This document shows positions 6,242-13,744 of a stretch of DNA of 18,430 nt, piece by piece (the first letter of the stretch is position 1; the number at the start of each line of letters is the position of its first letter). The translations under genes were made by a program, and so were the position numbers. The notes under the pieces were generated by a model. It saw only the letters and a list, made by a program, of their open reading frames with translations. It made no database searches and was not told where the DNA came from. The DNA is from Bdellovibrio sp. (lineage in GTDB: Bacteria > Bdellovibrionota > Bdellovibrionia > Bdellovibrionales > Bdellovibrionaceae), in NCBI GenBank assembly GCA_019104905.1, contig JAHRXB010000018.1, forward strand, positions 1 through 18,430. Reading direction: 5' to 3'.

Positions 6242-6967
6242 ATGAAAAAGCTTTTACTTCTTCTCCCTATGTTGGTTTTGGTTTCTTGCGGCGACAAGCA
6301 TATGGTTGTTGATCGCACAAAAGTAAGTGCGGGTGCGAACACTCAGGCCGGTGCCGGTGATGCCGCTGTGACATATGCTCGAGACATCAAACCTATTTTT
6401 CAACGTGTTTGTTCCGCTTGTCACAATGAGGGCTCTGCAATTCCTAACTGGAATAGCTATGAAGTGAGTTTTGCCAAAAAAGATCGTCTTTTAGATCGCG
6501 TCGTTATTAAAAGAGACATGCCGTTGGGTATGCCTATGACGGATGACGAACGCGCTTTGGTGGCAGAGTGGTTGAAGCTCGGTGCGCCCGAAGGCGGTGG
6601 AGTGGTGAGCAATCCTCCTACTCAAGTGGCAAAACCGGAACAGCCATCGGCACCAGCTCCAGAGACTCCATCCGAGCCCGCTCCCGCTCCGGCGCCACAA
6701 CAGCCGCCGACTTCTTCTGAGGGCGAAATTTTGACTTATGCGAAAGTTAAAACAGCCGTTTTTGATCAATACTGTGCTCTTTGTCACAACGAGAATTCGG
6801 GTGATCTTATGCCCAACTGGGGAGCGTTCTCTATCGTGAGCGGCCGCAAAGACAAGATCTACACTCGTGTTGTGTTGGAAAAAACAATGCCTCCACAAGG
6901 AATGCCTTTCAGCGAGGAAGCTCGTGATATGTTGAAAAAGTGGATTGATGATGGAGCCGTAGAGTAG
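6242..6967 (+). CDS. Two-haem c-type cytochrome lipoprotein with duplicated domain
   Basis: A 241-residue lipoprotein. The lipobox is LVSC, with the lipidated Cys at 16. Two homologous haem domains follow. Domain 1 covers about 44-117, with IFQRVCSACHNE (haem motif 57-61) and candidate Met ligands in RDMPLGMP (Met93 or Met97). Domain 2 covers about 165-239, with VFDQYCALCHNE (178-182) and KTMPPQGMP (Met216 or Met221). The domains share PNW, a KD(R/K) segment, RVV and a C-terminal acidic/Leu helix, so they arose by duplication. They are joined by a Pro/Ala/Gln linker (about 121-160). The layout resembles the PSCyt1-like haem domain found in many periplasmic or surface proteins. The gene lies 12 bases after the haem-barrel gene and was probably transcribed with it, so it may exchange electrons with the barrel. 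An in-frame TTG at 6236 is less likely than the ATG at 6242, which has AAGG upstream. Confidence 0.88.
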   Translation: MKKLLLLLPMLVLVSCGDKHMVVDRTKVSAGANTQAGAGDAAVTYARDIKPIFQRVCSACHNEGSAIPNWNSYEVSFAKKDRLLDRVVIKRDMPLGMPMTDDERALVAEWLKLGAPEGGGVVSNPPTQVAKPEQPSAPAPETPSEPAPAPAPQQPPTSSEGEILTYAKVKTAVFDQYCALCHNENSGDLMPNWGAFSIVSGRKDKIYTRVVLEKTMPPQGMPFSEEARDMLKKWIDDGAVE

Positions 6968-6995
6968 GTTCTTGGTGAATTCAAACTTAGAAAAC

Positions 6996-7030
6996 AAAAA
7001 AACCCACGACATTTCTGCCGTGGGTTTTTT
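6996..7030. terminator. Bidirectional intrinsic terminator
   Basis: The inverted repeat CCCACG (7003-7008) and CGTGGG (7019-7024) with a 10-base loop is flanked by an A run and a T run that extend the stem. It lies between the convergent diheme-lipoprotein gene and sucD, so it can end transcripts on either strand. Confidence 0.9.
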
Positions 7031-7052
7031 ATTATACATATCTTCGTAAGAT

Positions 7053-7922
7053 CTATTTCAACATAGACTTCAAAGTTGTACCCATATCCGCTGGGCTGCG
7101 AGCAATCTTACATCCTGCTGCTTCAAGAGCCGCGAATTTAGCCTCCGCAGTTCCCTTGCCGCCACTGATGATAGCGCCCGCGTGACCCATACGTTTTCCA
7201 GCAGGGGCCGCAGCACCGGCAATAAACGCCGCCACAGGTTTTTTGAAGTTCTTTTTGATGTATTCCGCAGCTTCTTCCTCTGCAGATCCACCGATTTCGC
7301 CGATCATGATCACAGCGTCAGTGTCTGGATCTTCATTGAACATCTTCAAAACGTCGATGAAGTTCGTTCCGTTCACGGGGTCACCACCGATACCTACGCA
7401 AGTGGACTGGCCAAGACCCAAGGCGGTCAACTGACCAACGGCTTCGTAAGTCAAAGTTCCAGAACGTGAAAGAACACCGATACGGCCTGGTTTGTGGATG
7501 TGGGCAGGCATAATGCCGATCTTACATGCGCCAGGAGTGATCACGCCGGGGCAGTTAGGACCAATCAAACGAGTGCGCTTGCCTTGCATGAATTTCTTCA
7601 CCTTCACCATGTCCAAAACTGGAATGCCTTCAGTGATACAGATAACCAGATCCAAATCCGCATCCACCGCTTCCATAATAGAGTCCGCAGCAAACGGAGG
7701 AGGAACGAAGATCACAGAAGCATTACAACCAGTCGCTGCTTTGGCTTCTTTTACTGTGTTGAACACAGGAAGACCGATGTGAGTTGTGCCACCTTTTCCA
7801 GGAGTCACGCCGCCCACCATTTTTGTTCCATAAGCCAAAGCCTGCTCAGAGTGGAAAGTACCTTGAGCGCCAGTGAAACCTTGGCAGATAACTTTAGTGT
7901 CTTTGTTAATAAGAATTGCCAT
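7053..7922 (-). CDS. sucD: Succinyl-CoA synthetase (ADP/GDP-forming) alpha subunit
   Basis: A 289-residue subunit, the same length as E. coli SucD. With SucC it interconverts succinyl-CoA and succinate while making ATP or GTP. Visible features are the N-terminal CoA-binding Rossmann motif [10 protein letters not shown] (15-24), [11 protein letters not shown] (121-131), [15 protein letters not shown] (146-160), [12 protein letters not shown] and the phosphorylated His247 in [15 protein letters not shown]. The gene starts 5 bases after the sucC stop, with its AAAGGA Shine-Dalgarno inside the end of sucC, so translation is probably coupled. It is the last gene of mdh-sucC-sucD. Confidence 0.97.
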   Translation of the reverse strand: MAILINKDTKVICQGFTGAQGTFHSEQALAYGTKMVGGVTPGKGGTTHIGLPVFNTVKEAKAATGCNASVIFVPPPFAADSIMEAVDADLDLVICITEGIPVLDMVKVKKFMQGKRTRLIGPNCPGVITPGACKIGIMPAHIHKPGRIGVLSRSGTLTYEAVGQLTALGLGQSTCVGIGGDPVNGTNFIDVLKMFNEDPDTDAVIMIGEIGGSAEEEAAEYIKKNFKKPVAAFIAGAAAPAGKRMGHAGAIISGGKGTAEAKFAALEAAGCKIARSPADMGTTLKSMLK

Positions 7923-7927
7923 GTCGA

Positions 7928-9091
7928 TTATCCTTTAACCGCAGCCACGATCTTTTTAGCTGCATCTGTGAGGTCGTCAGCAGGAGTGATGTTCAATCCG
8001 CTTTCTCTCAACATTTTTTTACCAAGCTCCACATTTGTACCTTCAAGACGCACAACAAGTGGAACCTTCAAGCCAAGCTCTTTAGAAGCCGCGATCACAC
8101 CTTCTGCAATGATGTCACATTTCATGATACCACCGAAGATGTTCACAAGGATTCCTTTTACGTTTGGATCTTTCAAAATGATTTTGAAGGCCGCAGTCAC
8201 TTTTTCTTTGTTAGCGCCGCCGCCGACATCCAAGAAGTTGGCAGGAGAAGATCCGTGCAACTTGATGATGTCCAAAGTCGCCATCGCCAGACCCGCACCG
8301 TTTACAAGACAGCCGATGTTTCCATCAAGCTTGATGAACGCAAGGTCATACTTAGAGGCTTCGATTTCAGAAGGCTCTTCTTCGTTAAGGTCGCGCATTT
8401 CAACGATGTCTTGATGTCTGTAAAGAGCGTTTGAATCGAAGTTCATTTTTGCATCCAAACAAAGAACTTCACCCTCTTTGGTCACCACCAAAGGATTGAT
8501 TTCGGCGATAGAACAATCTGTTGTTACAAAAGCGTTGTAAAGACCCATGAAGAATTTCACAGCCTTGTTAACGATTTCTGGAGCCATGCCGATTTCAAAT
8601 GCCAATTCGCGAGCTTGGAATGGAGCCAAGCCAATAGTGGGGTCGATGTCGACCTTTTTGATCGCGTTTGGATTGTGTTCAGCCACTTCCTCGATATCCA
8701 TACCGCCCTCAGAAGACGCCATCATCGCAGCTCTTCCGGTTGCACGGTCGATCAGGCAGGCAACGTAGTATTCTTTTGCAATGTTGCAACCCTGTTCGAT
8801 GAAAACTTTTTGAACGACTTTACCTTCAGGGCCTGTTTGGTGAGTCACCAAAGTCATGCCGATCATTTTCTTGGTAAGCTCACCGACTTCATCCAAAGTC
8901 TTCGCAATCTTAACCCCGCCGCCCTTACCGCGACCGCCAGCATGAATTTGAGCTTTCACAACCCAAATATTTCCACCCATTTCTTTTGCCGCAGCCACGG
9001 CCTCCTCAGGGGAATGCGCCACTTTACCTTTAAGTGTCGCAACTCCAAATTTTCTGAGGATCTCTTTGGCCTGATACTCATGAATATTCAT
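7928..9091 (-). CDS. sucC: Succinyl-CoA synthetase (ADP/GDP-forming) beta subunit
   Basis: A 387-residue ATP-grasp enzyme subunit. It carries the nucleotide-binding loop [13 protein letters not shown] (46-58), the Mg-ligand region EINP with Glu197 and Asn199, Asp213 in CLDAKMNFD, the succinate/CoA loop FLDVGGGA (286-293) and [10 protein letters not shown] (317-326). The N-terminus [10 protein letters not shown] is that of the family. Nucleotide specificity (ADP or GDP) cannot be read from sequence. A GGAG Shine-Dalgarno lies about 11 bases upstream of the ATG. It forms one operon with mdh upstream and sucD downstream. A strong hairpin lies in the 73-base gap after mdh. Confidence 0.97.
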   Translation of the reverse strand: MNIHEYQAKEILRKFGVATLKGKVAHSPEEAVAAAKEMGGNIWVVKAQIHAGGRGKGGGVKIAKTLDEVGELTKKMIGMTLVTHQTGPEGKVVQKVFIEQGCNIAKEYYVACLIDRATGRAAMMASSEGGMDIEEVAEHNPNAIKKVDIDPTIGLAPFQARELAFEIGMAPEIVNKAVKFFMGLYNAFVTTDCSIAEINPLVVTKEGEVLCLDAKMNFDSNALYRHQDIVEMRDLNEEEPSEIEASKYDLAFIKLDGNIGCLVNGAGLAMATLDIIKLHGSSPANFLDVGGGANKEKVTAAFKIILKDPNVKGILVNIFGGIMKCDIIAEGVIAASKELGLKVPLVVRLEGTNVELGKKMLRESGLNITPADDLTDAAKKIVAAVKG

Positions 9092-9121
9092 TTTATATTG
9101 TCTCCAAATTTCTTCCGGTTA

Positions 9122-9142
9122 AAGCCCCCACTCGGGGGGCTT
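9122..9142. other. Intercistronic hairpin between mdh and sucC
   Basis: AAGCCCCC (9122-9129) and GGGGGCTT (9135-9142) form a perfect 8-bp stem with a 5-base loop. On the transcribed minus strand it is followed only by TTTAA, so it is a poor terminator. It more likely protects the mdh 3' end or partly attenuates sucCD expression. Confidence 0.6.
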
Positions 9143-9164
9143 CCACATATTGCGCAATCAGCGC

Positions 9165-10109
9165 TTATTGTACGTTTTTAAGAGCAGAAACCAATGTGCG
9201 AACGGCCTCGACGGACTTGTCGAATTCAGCCTTTTCGTCAGCATTCATTTTAAGATCAATGATGCCTTCCATGCCCTTGCCGCCGATTTTCGCAAGAACA
9301 CCAACCATCAACTTGTCGTTAACGCCGAATTCGCCGTGAAGCTCAACCGCCACAGGCAATACGCGTTTTTGGTCTTTAAGAATGGCTTCAGCCATTTCCA
9401 CAGCACCACGAGAAGGAGCGTAGTAAGCAGATCCCGTTTTAAGGTGACCACCGATTTCAGCACCCGCAGTTTTAGTGCGCTGAACGATGGCTGCGATTTT
9501 TTCAGCAGGCAAGAGGTCTGTCAAAGGCACGCCAGAAACAGAAGCCATACGAACAAGCGGCATCATCGCATCACCGTGGTTACCGATAACGATACCAGTG
9601 ACGTCTTTAACAGAGACGTTGAGTTCTTCAGCGATGAAAGCACGGAATCGCGCTGAATCCAAGCAGCCACCCATTCCCAGAACGCGCTCGCGAGGGAAGC
9701 CAAGAAGTTGTTTTGCGTAAACCGCCATAACGTCCATAGGGTTGCAAACAACGATAACGAAAGAATTTGGCGCATACTTTTTGATGCCGTCACAAACGTC
9801 TTTAACAATTTTCGCGTTGACGCCAACGAGTTCATCGCGGCTCATACCAGGCTTACGAGGCATACCCGCAGTGATGATGACAACGTCAGAGTCAGCGATA
9901 TCTTCGTACTTGTTGGTTCCTTTAACTTTTGAATCAAACAGTTCGATCGGCGCTGATTGGAAAAGATCCAAAGATTTACCGATAGCGGCACCTTCGTTGA
10001 TGTCCAAAATAACAACGTCACCGATTTCTTTTTGAGCTGCCCAGTGAGCAGTTGTAGAACCTACGAACCCTGCTCCGATAACAGCAATCTTATTTCTTTT
10101 GTAAGCCAT
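9165..10109 (-). CDS. mdh: Malate dehydrogenase, NAD-dependent, LDH-like type
   Basis: A 314-residue oxidoreductase that interconverts malate and oxaloacetate. It has the NAD-binding GAGFVGS (12-18), Asp36 in ILDI (favours NAD over NADP), the substrate loop AGMPRKPGMSRDEL with Arg85 and Arg91, VCNPMDVM (121-128), CLDSARFR with Asp151 and Arg154, and the catalytic His178 in GNHGD. Arg rather than Gln in the substrate loop marks malate over lactate dehydrogenase. The type is the LDH-like MDH common outside enterobacteria. A good AAGGAG Shine-Dalgarno precedes the ATG at 10109. It is the first gene of mdh-sucC-sucD. Confidence 0.95.
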   Translation of the reverse strand: MAYKRNKIAVIGAGFVGSTTAHWAAQKEIGDVVILDINEGAAIGKSLDLFQSAPIELFDSKVKGTNKYEDIADSDVVIITAGMPRKPGMSRDELVGVNAKIVKDVCDGIKKYAPNSFVIVVCNPMDVMAVYAKQLLGFPRERVLGMGGCLDSARFRAFIAEELNVSVKDVTGIVIGNHGDAMMPLVRMASVSGVPLTDLLPAEKIAAIVQRTKTAGAEIGGHLKTGSAYYAPSRGAVEMAEAILKDQKRVLPVAVELHGEFGVNDKLMVGVLAKIGGKGMEGIIDLKMNADEKAEFDKSVEAVRTLVSALKNVQ

Positions 10110-10147
10110 GACTCATTCTCCTTAAGGCTGCAAAATGAATGGAAAAA

Positions 10148-10177
10148 ATTAAAACTTGCGTTCGATGACACATTCAA
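10148..10177 (-). promoter_or_regulatory. Candidate promoter of mdh-sucC-sucD
   Basis: On the minus strand TTGAAT (10177-10172) and TTTAAT (10153-10148) are spaced by 18 bases. Both are partial consensus matches. It lies in the 143-base divergent region between mdh and the first ATPase gene, so the two genes may influence each other. No other clear element is seen there. Confidence 0.4.
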
Positions 10178-10252
10178 TATCAAATCGTATTTAGAGACAA
10201 CCATTACTGCTCGGCGCAGAGACCTTAGAGAGCAAGAACTGGACGGCCCCCT

Positions 10253-11008
10253 ATGAGTATGATCAGCCTGAAAGACATCACAGTCGCCTTTGAGAATCAC
10301 GTGGTTCTGAAGAACATCAACTTGGACATTGCACCTGGGGAATGTTTCGTTATTGTGGGCCCCAGTGGGCAGGGAAAAACAACCTTGCTTAAAACCATGT
10401 CGGGCCTTGTAACCCCTCAAAATGGCAAAGTTTTTATTGAACAGCAGGACTGGCTAACGCTAAGCAATAAGCAGCGTCTTCCGCTCTTAAAAAAGATGGG
10501 AATTTTGTTCCAAAAAAATGCCCTATTTGACTCTCTGACTTGTGTCGAAAATATCTGCTTTCCGTTGCGTGAAACAACAAAGTTAACGGATTGGGAAATA
10601 ACAAAAAGAGCTGAACTCTATTTAGATGCCGTGGGAATTCCACATGCTCGTGATTTGTATCCTGACGAAATCAGCGGGGGGATGCAAAAGCGCTTGGGTA
10701 TTGCTAGAGCCCTGGCTCTAGATCCAGAGATTATTTTTTACGATGATCCAACCGCGGGGTTGGATCCGATCACCTCCAAAAAGATTATCGAGTTGATTTT
10801 AAAACTCAAAAAAGAAAAAGGCTCCACTGTTGTGGCTATCACGAATGATATGAATCGCGCTTATCAGATGGCTGACAGAATCGGAGTGGTTATTGATCAA
10901 CAAGTGTTGATCACCGGAACTCCCGAGCAAACCAAGCAGTACTCTGATCCCCGAGTGCATCAATTTGTAAGAGGTCTCTTGCAGGGACCTCTTACCACGA
11001 TGGCCTAG
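10253..11008 (+). CDS. Mla-type ABC transporter ATPase 1, with degenerate catalytic residues
   Basis: A 251-residue ABC ATPase of the MlaF family. It has Walker A GPSGQGKTT (36-44), Q-loop Gln87, signature SGGMQ (141-145), Walker B IIFYDDP (160-166) and D-loop AGLDP. The C-terminus DPRVHQFVRGLLQGP resembles the MlaF tail. Two catalytic positions are altered: the Walker B glutamate is Asp165, and the H-loop histidine is Asn198 in AITNDM. Both were checked codon by codon. In known ABC pairs such changes mark a non-catalytic site. It is predicted to pair with ATPase 2 (11513-12244) and drive lipid movement between the membranes. The ATG at 10253 is followed by a second in-frame ATG at 10259. The gene is separated from the rest of the transporter by a convergent VOC gene and ends 3 bases from it. 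Confidence 0.9.
   Translation: MSMISLKDITVAFENHVVLKNINLDIAPGECFVIVGPSGQGKTTLLKTMSGLVTPQNGKVFIEQQDWLTLSNKQRLPLLKKMGILFQKNALFDSLTCVENICFPLRETTKLTDWEITKRAELYLDAVGIPHARDLYPDEISGGMQKRLGIARALALDPEIIFYDDPTAGLDPITSKKIIELILKLKKEKGSTVVAITNDMNRAYQMADRIGVVIDQQVLITGTPEQTKQYSDPRVHQFVRGLLQGPLTTMA
10967..10995. other. Perfect 10-bp inverted repeat in the ATPase 1 3' end
   Basis: GTAAGAGGTC (10967-10976) and GACCTCTTAC (10986-10995) form a perfect stem with a 9-base loop, inside the last codons of ATPase 1 and just before the convergent VOC gene stop. No T run follows on either strand. It may reduce read-through between the two convergent genes, whose stops are 3 bases apart. Confidence 0.6.
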
Positions 11009-11011
11009 CGA

Positions 11012-11389
11012 TTAGTTCATAGCATGAAGGGCAAGGCGATTTCCCTCGGTATCTTCAAAGTGAGCAACAAAACCATACTGACCGATGCTGGTTTTTTTAT
11101 TCAGGGTCTTTCCTCCGTTTTGTTCGATTTTTAGAAGGGCTCCATCAATATCACTGACGGAAAAGTAAATCGTGGTACCTGCATGTGAAGGTTGATAGCC
11201 GGCACTTTCAACCAAAGACCCAGTCGTGCCGGGAGCTTTGTCGATCCAAGGAAACCATGCCATTTTCATGGAACCCATCTCGTTGAGAGTCATGGAAAAA
11301 TTGAATGCGCCCTCGTAAAACTTTTTTGCGCGCATGATATCTTTTGCGGGAATTTCAAACCAAACAACGGGATTCGTATTGTTAGCCAT
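11012..11389 (-). CDS. VOC (glyoxalase/bleomycin-resistance) superfamily protein
   Basis: A 125-residue single VOC domain pair with the usual beta-alpha-beta-beta-beta pattern. It begins VVWFEIPAKDIMRAKKFYEGAF (two shorter pieces: VVWFEIPAKD and RAKKFYEGAF), and the second half has TIYFSVSDIDGALLKIEQNGG and ends HFEDTEGNRLALH, with a candidate metal-ligand Glu near residue 115. It resembles uncharacterised glyoxalase-like enzymes rather than GloA. The substrate is unknown. The ATG at 11389 has a strong GGAGG Shine-Dalgarno; a longer in-frame reading from 11458 has none. It lies on the opposite strand within the Mla locus, which looks like an insertion between the two ATPase genes. Confidence 0.85.
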   Translation of the reverse strand: MANNTNPVVWFEIPAKDIMRAKKFYEGAFNFSMTLNEMGSMKMAWFPWIDKAPGTTGSLVESAGYQPSHAGTTIYFSVSDIDGALLKIEQNGGKTLNKKTSIGQYGFVAHFEDTEGNRLALHAMN

Positions 11390-11476
11390 TGTGCCTCCTC
11401 TATTTCTTGATCTTGAGATAGGGGGCAGGGAACAACAAGAGGCCCTGGAATATTGCAAAGGTCACGCTTTTGTCGG

Positions 11477-11506
11477 TTGACCCAGTACAACGGCGCCCTC
11501 TAAAAT
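11477..11506 (+). promoter_or_regulatory. Promoter of the ATPase 2-permease-MCE operon
   Basis: TTGACC (11477-11482) and TAAAAT (11501-11506) are spaced by 18 bases, and each matches consensus at five of six positions. The start point would fall near 11513, which is the GTG start codon of ATPase 2. It gives the second part of the transporter locus its own promoter. Confidence 0.6.
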
Positions 11507-11512
11507 TGTTGA

Positions 11513-12244
11513 GTGATAGAATTTAAAAACTTCGTTAAGAGATTTGGTTCAAGAACAGTACTCAGCGGATTGAGTCTTAAGATTCGCGAAGGTGAAATCA
11601 TATTCATTCTGGGGACATCTGGGACAGGAAAGTCCGTTCTTTTGAAAAATCTGGTGGGCCTTCTCACGCCCGATGAGGGAGAGATCTGGATTGATGACGA
11701 AGAGGTTTCTAAGTTTTCTGAAGAGCAATATCTTCCAATTCGCAAAAAATGCGGAATGGTCTTTCAACATCCGGCTCTTTTTGACTCTTTGACGGTTTTT
11801 GAAAATGTCGCCTTTGGCCTGCGCCGCCACTATCAACTGGAAGAAAAAGTAATCCGTGAAAAAGTCGAGAAAGCTTTGCGCTTAGTGCATCTTGCGGGCA
11901 TCGAAAATAAACGCCCCGGGCAGATTTCTTATGGAATGCAAAAGCGGGTGAGTTTGGCTCGGACTGTAGCCTTGGAGCCTCGGATCTTGTTGTTTGACGA
12001 GCCCACAACAGGGTTAGATCCTGTAACTACAACCGCCGTGAACCAATTGATTTTAGATCTTTCTCGAGAGCTCAAGACCACCTCGCTGGTGGTCAGTCAT
12101 GACATGAACTGCGCGCTGTCGATTGCAGATCGCATTGTGGTTTTGGATAAAGGACAGATTGTGGCGCAAGGGACTCCTGATGAACTGAAGCGCTCGGAAC
12201 ACCCTTTGGTGAAAGACTTTCTTTCTGAGGTTCTTAGCGCATGA
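11513..12244 (+). CDS. mlaF: Mla-type ABC transporter ATPase 2
   Basis: A 243-residue ABC ATPase with intact Walker A GTSGTGKS (34-41), Gln85, Walker B LLFDEP with Glu163, and H-loop His196 in VVSHDM. Its signature is SYGMQ (139-143) where most members have SGGxQ, so Tyr140 replaces the first glycine. This signature would complete the ATP site formed by ATPase 1, whose own catalytic Glu and His are also lost. The start is GTG at 11513, since an in-frame TGA lies directly before it and there is no downstream Met before Walker A. No Shine-Dalgarno is visible. The stop overlaps the permease 1 ATG (ATGA). It is predicted to be the catalytically active half of a heterodimer at the inner membrane. 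Confidence 0.92.
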   Translation: MIEFKNFVKRFGSRTVLSGLSLKIREGEIIFILGTSGTGKSVLLKNLVGLLTPDEGEIWIDDEEVSKFSEEQYLPIRKKCGMVFQHPALFDSLTVFENVAFGLRRHYQLEEKVIREKVEKALRLVHLAGIENKRPGQISYGMQKRVSLARTVALEPRILLFDEPTTGLDPVTTTAVNQLILDLSRELKTTSLVVSHDMNCALSIADRIVVLDKGQIVAQGTPDELKRSEHPLVKDFLSEVLSA

Positions 12245-13020
12245 CCTTTGTAGTATCTCTTTTTGATGAAATCGGTGGTGCGCTTCTGTTCTTGCAAAAA
12301 ATTTTGCGCACATTCTTCTATAAAAAAGTAAAAACCCACGATGTCTTTGAGCAAATTTGGAAAGTCACTTACGACAGCTTCTTTACCACCGCCATGGCGG
12401 GTTTTTTTGTGGGCGCCATCATGACGGTTCAGTTTGCATTGCAAATGAAAGAGTTCGGAGCCTTGGGATATCTAGGAGGCCTGGCGACCAGTGGAACCTT
12501 TCGCGAAGTGGGGCCTCTTTTGATTGCCTTTATGTTGAGTGGAAAGGTGGGAGCCTATACGTCTGCGGAGCTTGGAACCATGAAAGTCACTGAGCAGATT
12601 GATGCCGTTCGCTGTTTAGGGGCGGATCCCATTCAAGAGATCATTTTACCGCGCTTCATAGGAATTATTGTCTCTAGCTTTTTTCTTTTGGGCGGCGGCC
12701 TGATTATGTCGGTTTTCGGTGGAATGTTGATGGGTCAAGCCTTTGCTGGAGTCAATTTTGAAGAATATCTTCGTCATGTTCCCATGATTGTCAGCCCTGT
12801 TTCCATCTTAAGTGGACTGATTAAGTGCGGAGCATTCGCCTTAGTTTTGGCGACCGTTTGTACGTATAAAGGTTATACCACCACGGGCGGAGCCAAAGGC
12901 GTCGGAAGATCCGTTGTCGCCACAGCGGTTTCCACGATGGTTTGCATTGTGATTATGGACTGGTTTACAAGCCATATTGGAGAAGTCATTTTGATTATGG
13001 TGAGGGGATATCGCTCATGA
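12241..13020 (+). CDS. mlaE: MlaE-type permease 1
   Basis: A 259-residue polytopic inner-membrane protein of the MlaE/TGD1/YrbE family. It has an amphipathic N-terminal helix, several membrane helices and the family motif ELGTMKVTEQIDAV (110-123), which couples the permease to the ATPase. It also shows a TTGGAKGVGRSV segment near the C-terminus. Its ATG at 12241 overlaps the ATPase 2 stop, and its stop overlaps the permease 2 ATG, so all three are translationally coupled. With permease 2 it should form the heterodimeric membrane core of a lipid transporter. Confidence 0.92.
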   Translation: MTFVVSLFDEIGGALLFLQKILRTFFYKKVKTHDVFEQIWKVTYDSFFTTAMAGFFVGAIMTVQFALQMKEFGALGYLGGLATSGTFREVGPLLIAFMLSGKVGAYTSAELGTMKVTEQIDAVRCLGADPIQEIILPRFIGIIVSSFFLLGGGLIMSVFGGMLMGQAFAGVNFEEYLRHVPMIVSPVSILSGLIKCGAFALVLATVCTYKGYTTTGGAKGVGRSVVATAVSTMVCIVIMDWFTSHIGEVILIMVRGYRS

Positions 13021-13736
13021 TCACACTTCTTTCTGAAACGATTGCTGGCCTTTTTATTCCTCCATTTAGGCAAAAAGAATTTGTTCATCAGCTCTACTTT
13101 GTGGCCAATAGAAGTCTTTTGATCATTGTTTTTTGTGTTTGTTTTGCGGCGGTGGTCACAATTCTTGAGTCTTCATTTCACATGAAGATGGTCATTCAAA
13201 ATGACTCGATGGTGCCGGGTTTCGCGGCCCTTTTGATTCTTCGTGAGCTGGGTGCTTTGGTGACGGCTCTTTTGTTGAGCTCCCGAGTCGGTGCTGGTTA
13301 TGCCTCGGAAGTGGGGTCCATGCAAATCACTGAGCAAGTCGACGCCCTTCGCATGCTCGGGATTGATCCCGTGAACTATTTGGTGGTGCCCAGATTTCTA
13401 GCCTGTGTGGTGGGCGGGATGATTCTGACTGTCATCGCCAATATGGCTTGTATATTTTCGGCCATGATTGTGAGCCAATCCTATCTTGGATACACCCCCT
13501 CGATGTTTCTGACTTCCATGCATCGATTTGTGCAGTTTAAAGATATTATTTTTGCGACCATCAAGGGTGCGAGTTTCGGTGGTGTGATTCCACTGGTCGC
13601 ATGTTATTTTGGCTTTCGATGCCAACAAGGGGCCGAAGGCGTAGGCCGAGCCACCACGAATACGGTGGTCGTGGCTTCGATCGCAATTATTGTGATTGAT
13701 TTTATTTTGTCCTATACTTTTAGTTATCTTTATTAG
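13017..13736 (+). CDS. MlaE-type permease 2
   Basis: A 239-residue MlaE-family permease, distinct in sequence from permease 1 but with the same motif EVGSMQITEQVDAL (98-111) and a matching GAEGVGRATTNTVV near the C-terminus. The ATG at 13017 overlaps the permease 1 TGA and has a GAGGGG Shine-Dalgarno; an in-frame extension upstream to 12942 has neither. Two unequal permeases next to two unequal ATPases point to a heterodimeric transporter instead of the homodimeric MlaE2MlaF2 of E. coli. The MCE gene begins 8 bases after it. Confidence 0.92.
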   Translation: MITLLSETIAGLFIPPFRQKEFVHQLYFVANRSLLIIVFCVCFAAVVTILESSFHMKMVIQNDSMVPGFAALLILRELGALVTALLLSSRVGAGYASEVGSMQITEQVDALRMLGIDPVNYLVVPRFLACVVGGMILTVIANMACIFSAMIVSQSYLGYTPSMFLTSMHRFVQFKDIIFATIKGASFGGVIPLVACYFGFRCQQGAEGVGRATTNTVVVASIAIIVIDFILSYTFSYLY

Positions 13737-13744
13737 GAGAACGT

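Noticed and set aside
6491..7039. 182-codon frame on the minus strand over the two-haem lipoprotein gene
   Set aside because: It is antisense to a gene with clear haem motifs, runs across the terminator and shows no recognisable domain.
7494..8414. Long open frame (306 codons) on the plus strand across sucD and sucC
   Set aside because: It is antisense to two certain genes, has no family resemblance and its composition follows codon bias of the genes on the other strand.
11390..11458. N-terminal extension of the VOC gene
   Set aside because: The extension has Cys/Ser/Arg-rich sequence unlike the family, and the strong GGAGG site lies before the ATG at 11389.
12942..13016. N-terminal extension of permease 2
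   Set aside because: The coupled ATG at 13017 overlaps the permease 1 stop and has a Shine-Dalgarno; the extension only reads permease 1 in another frame.
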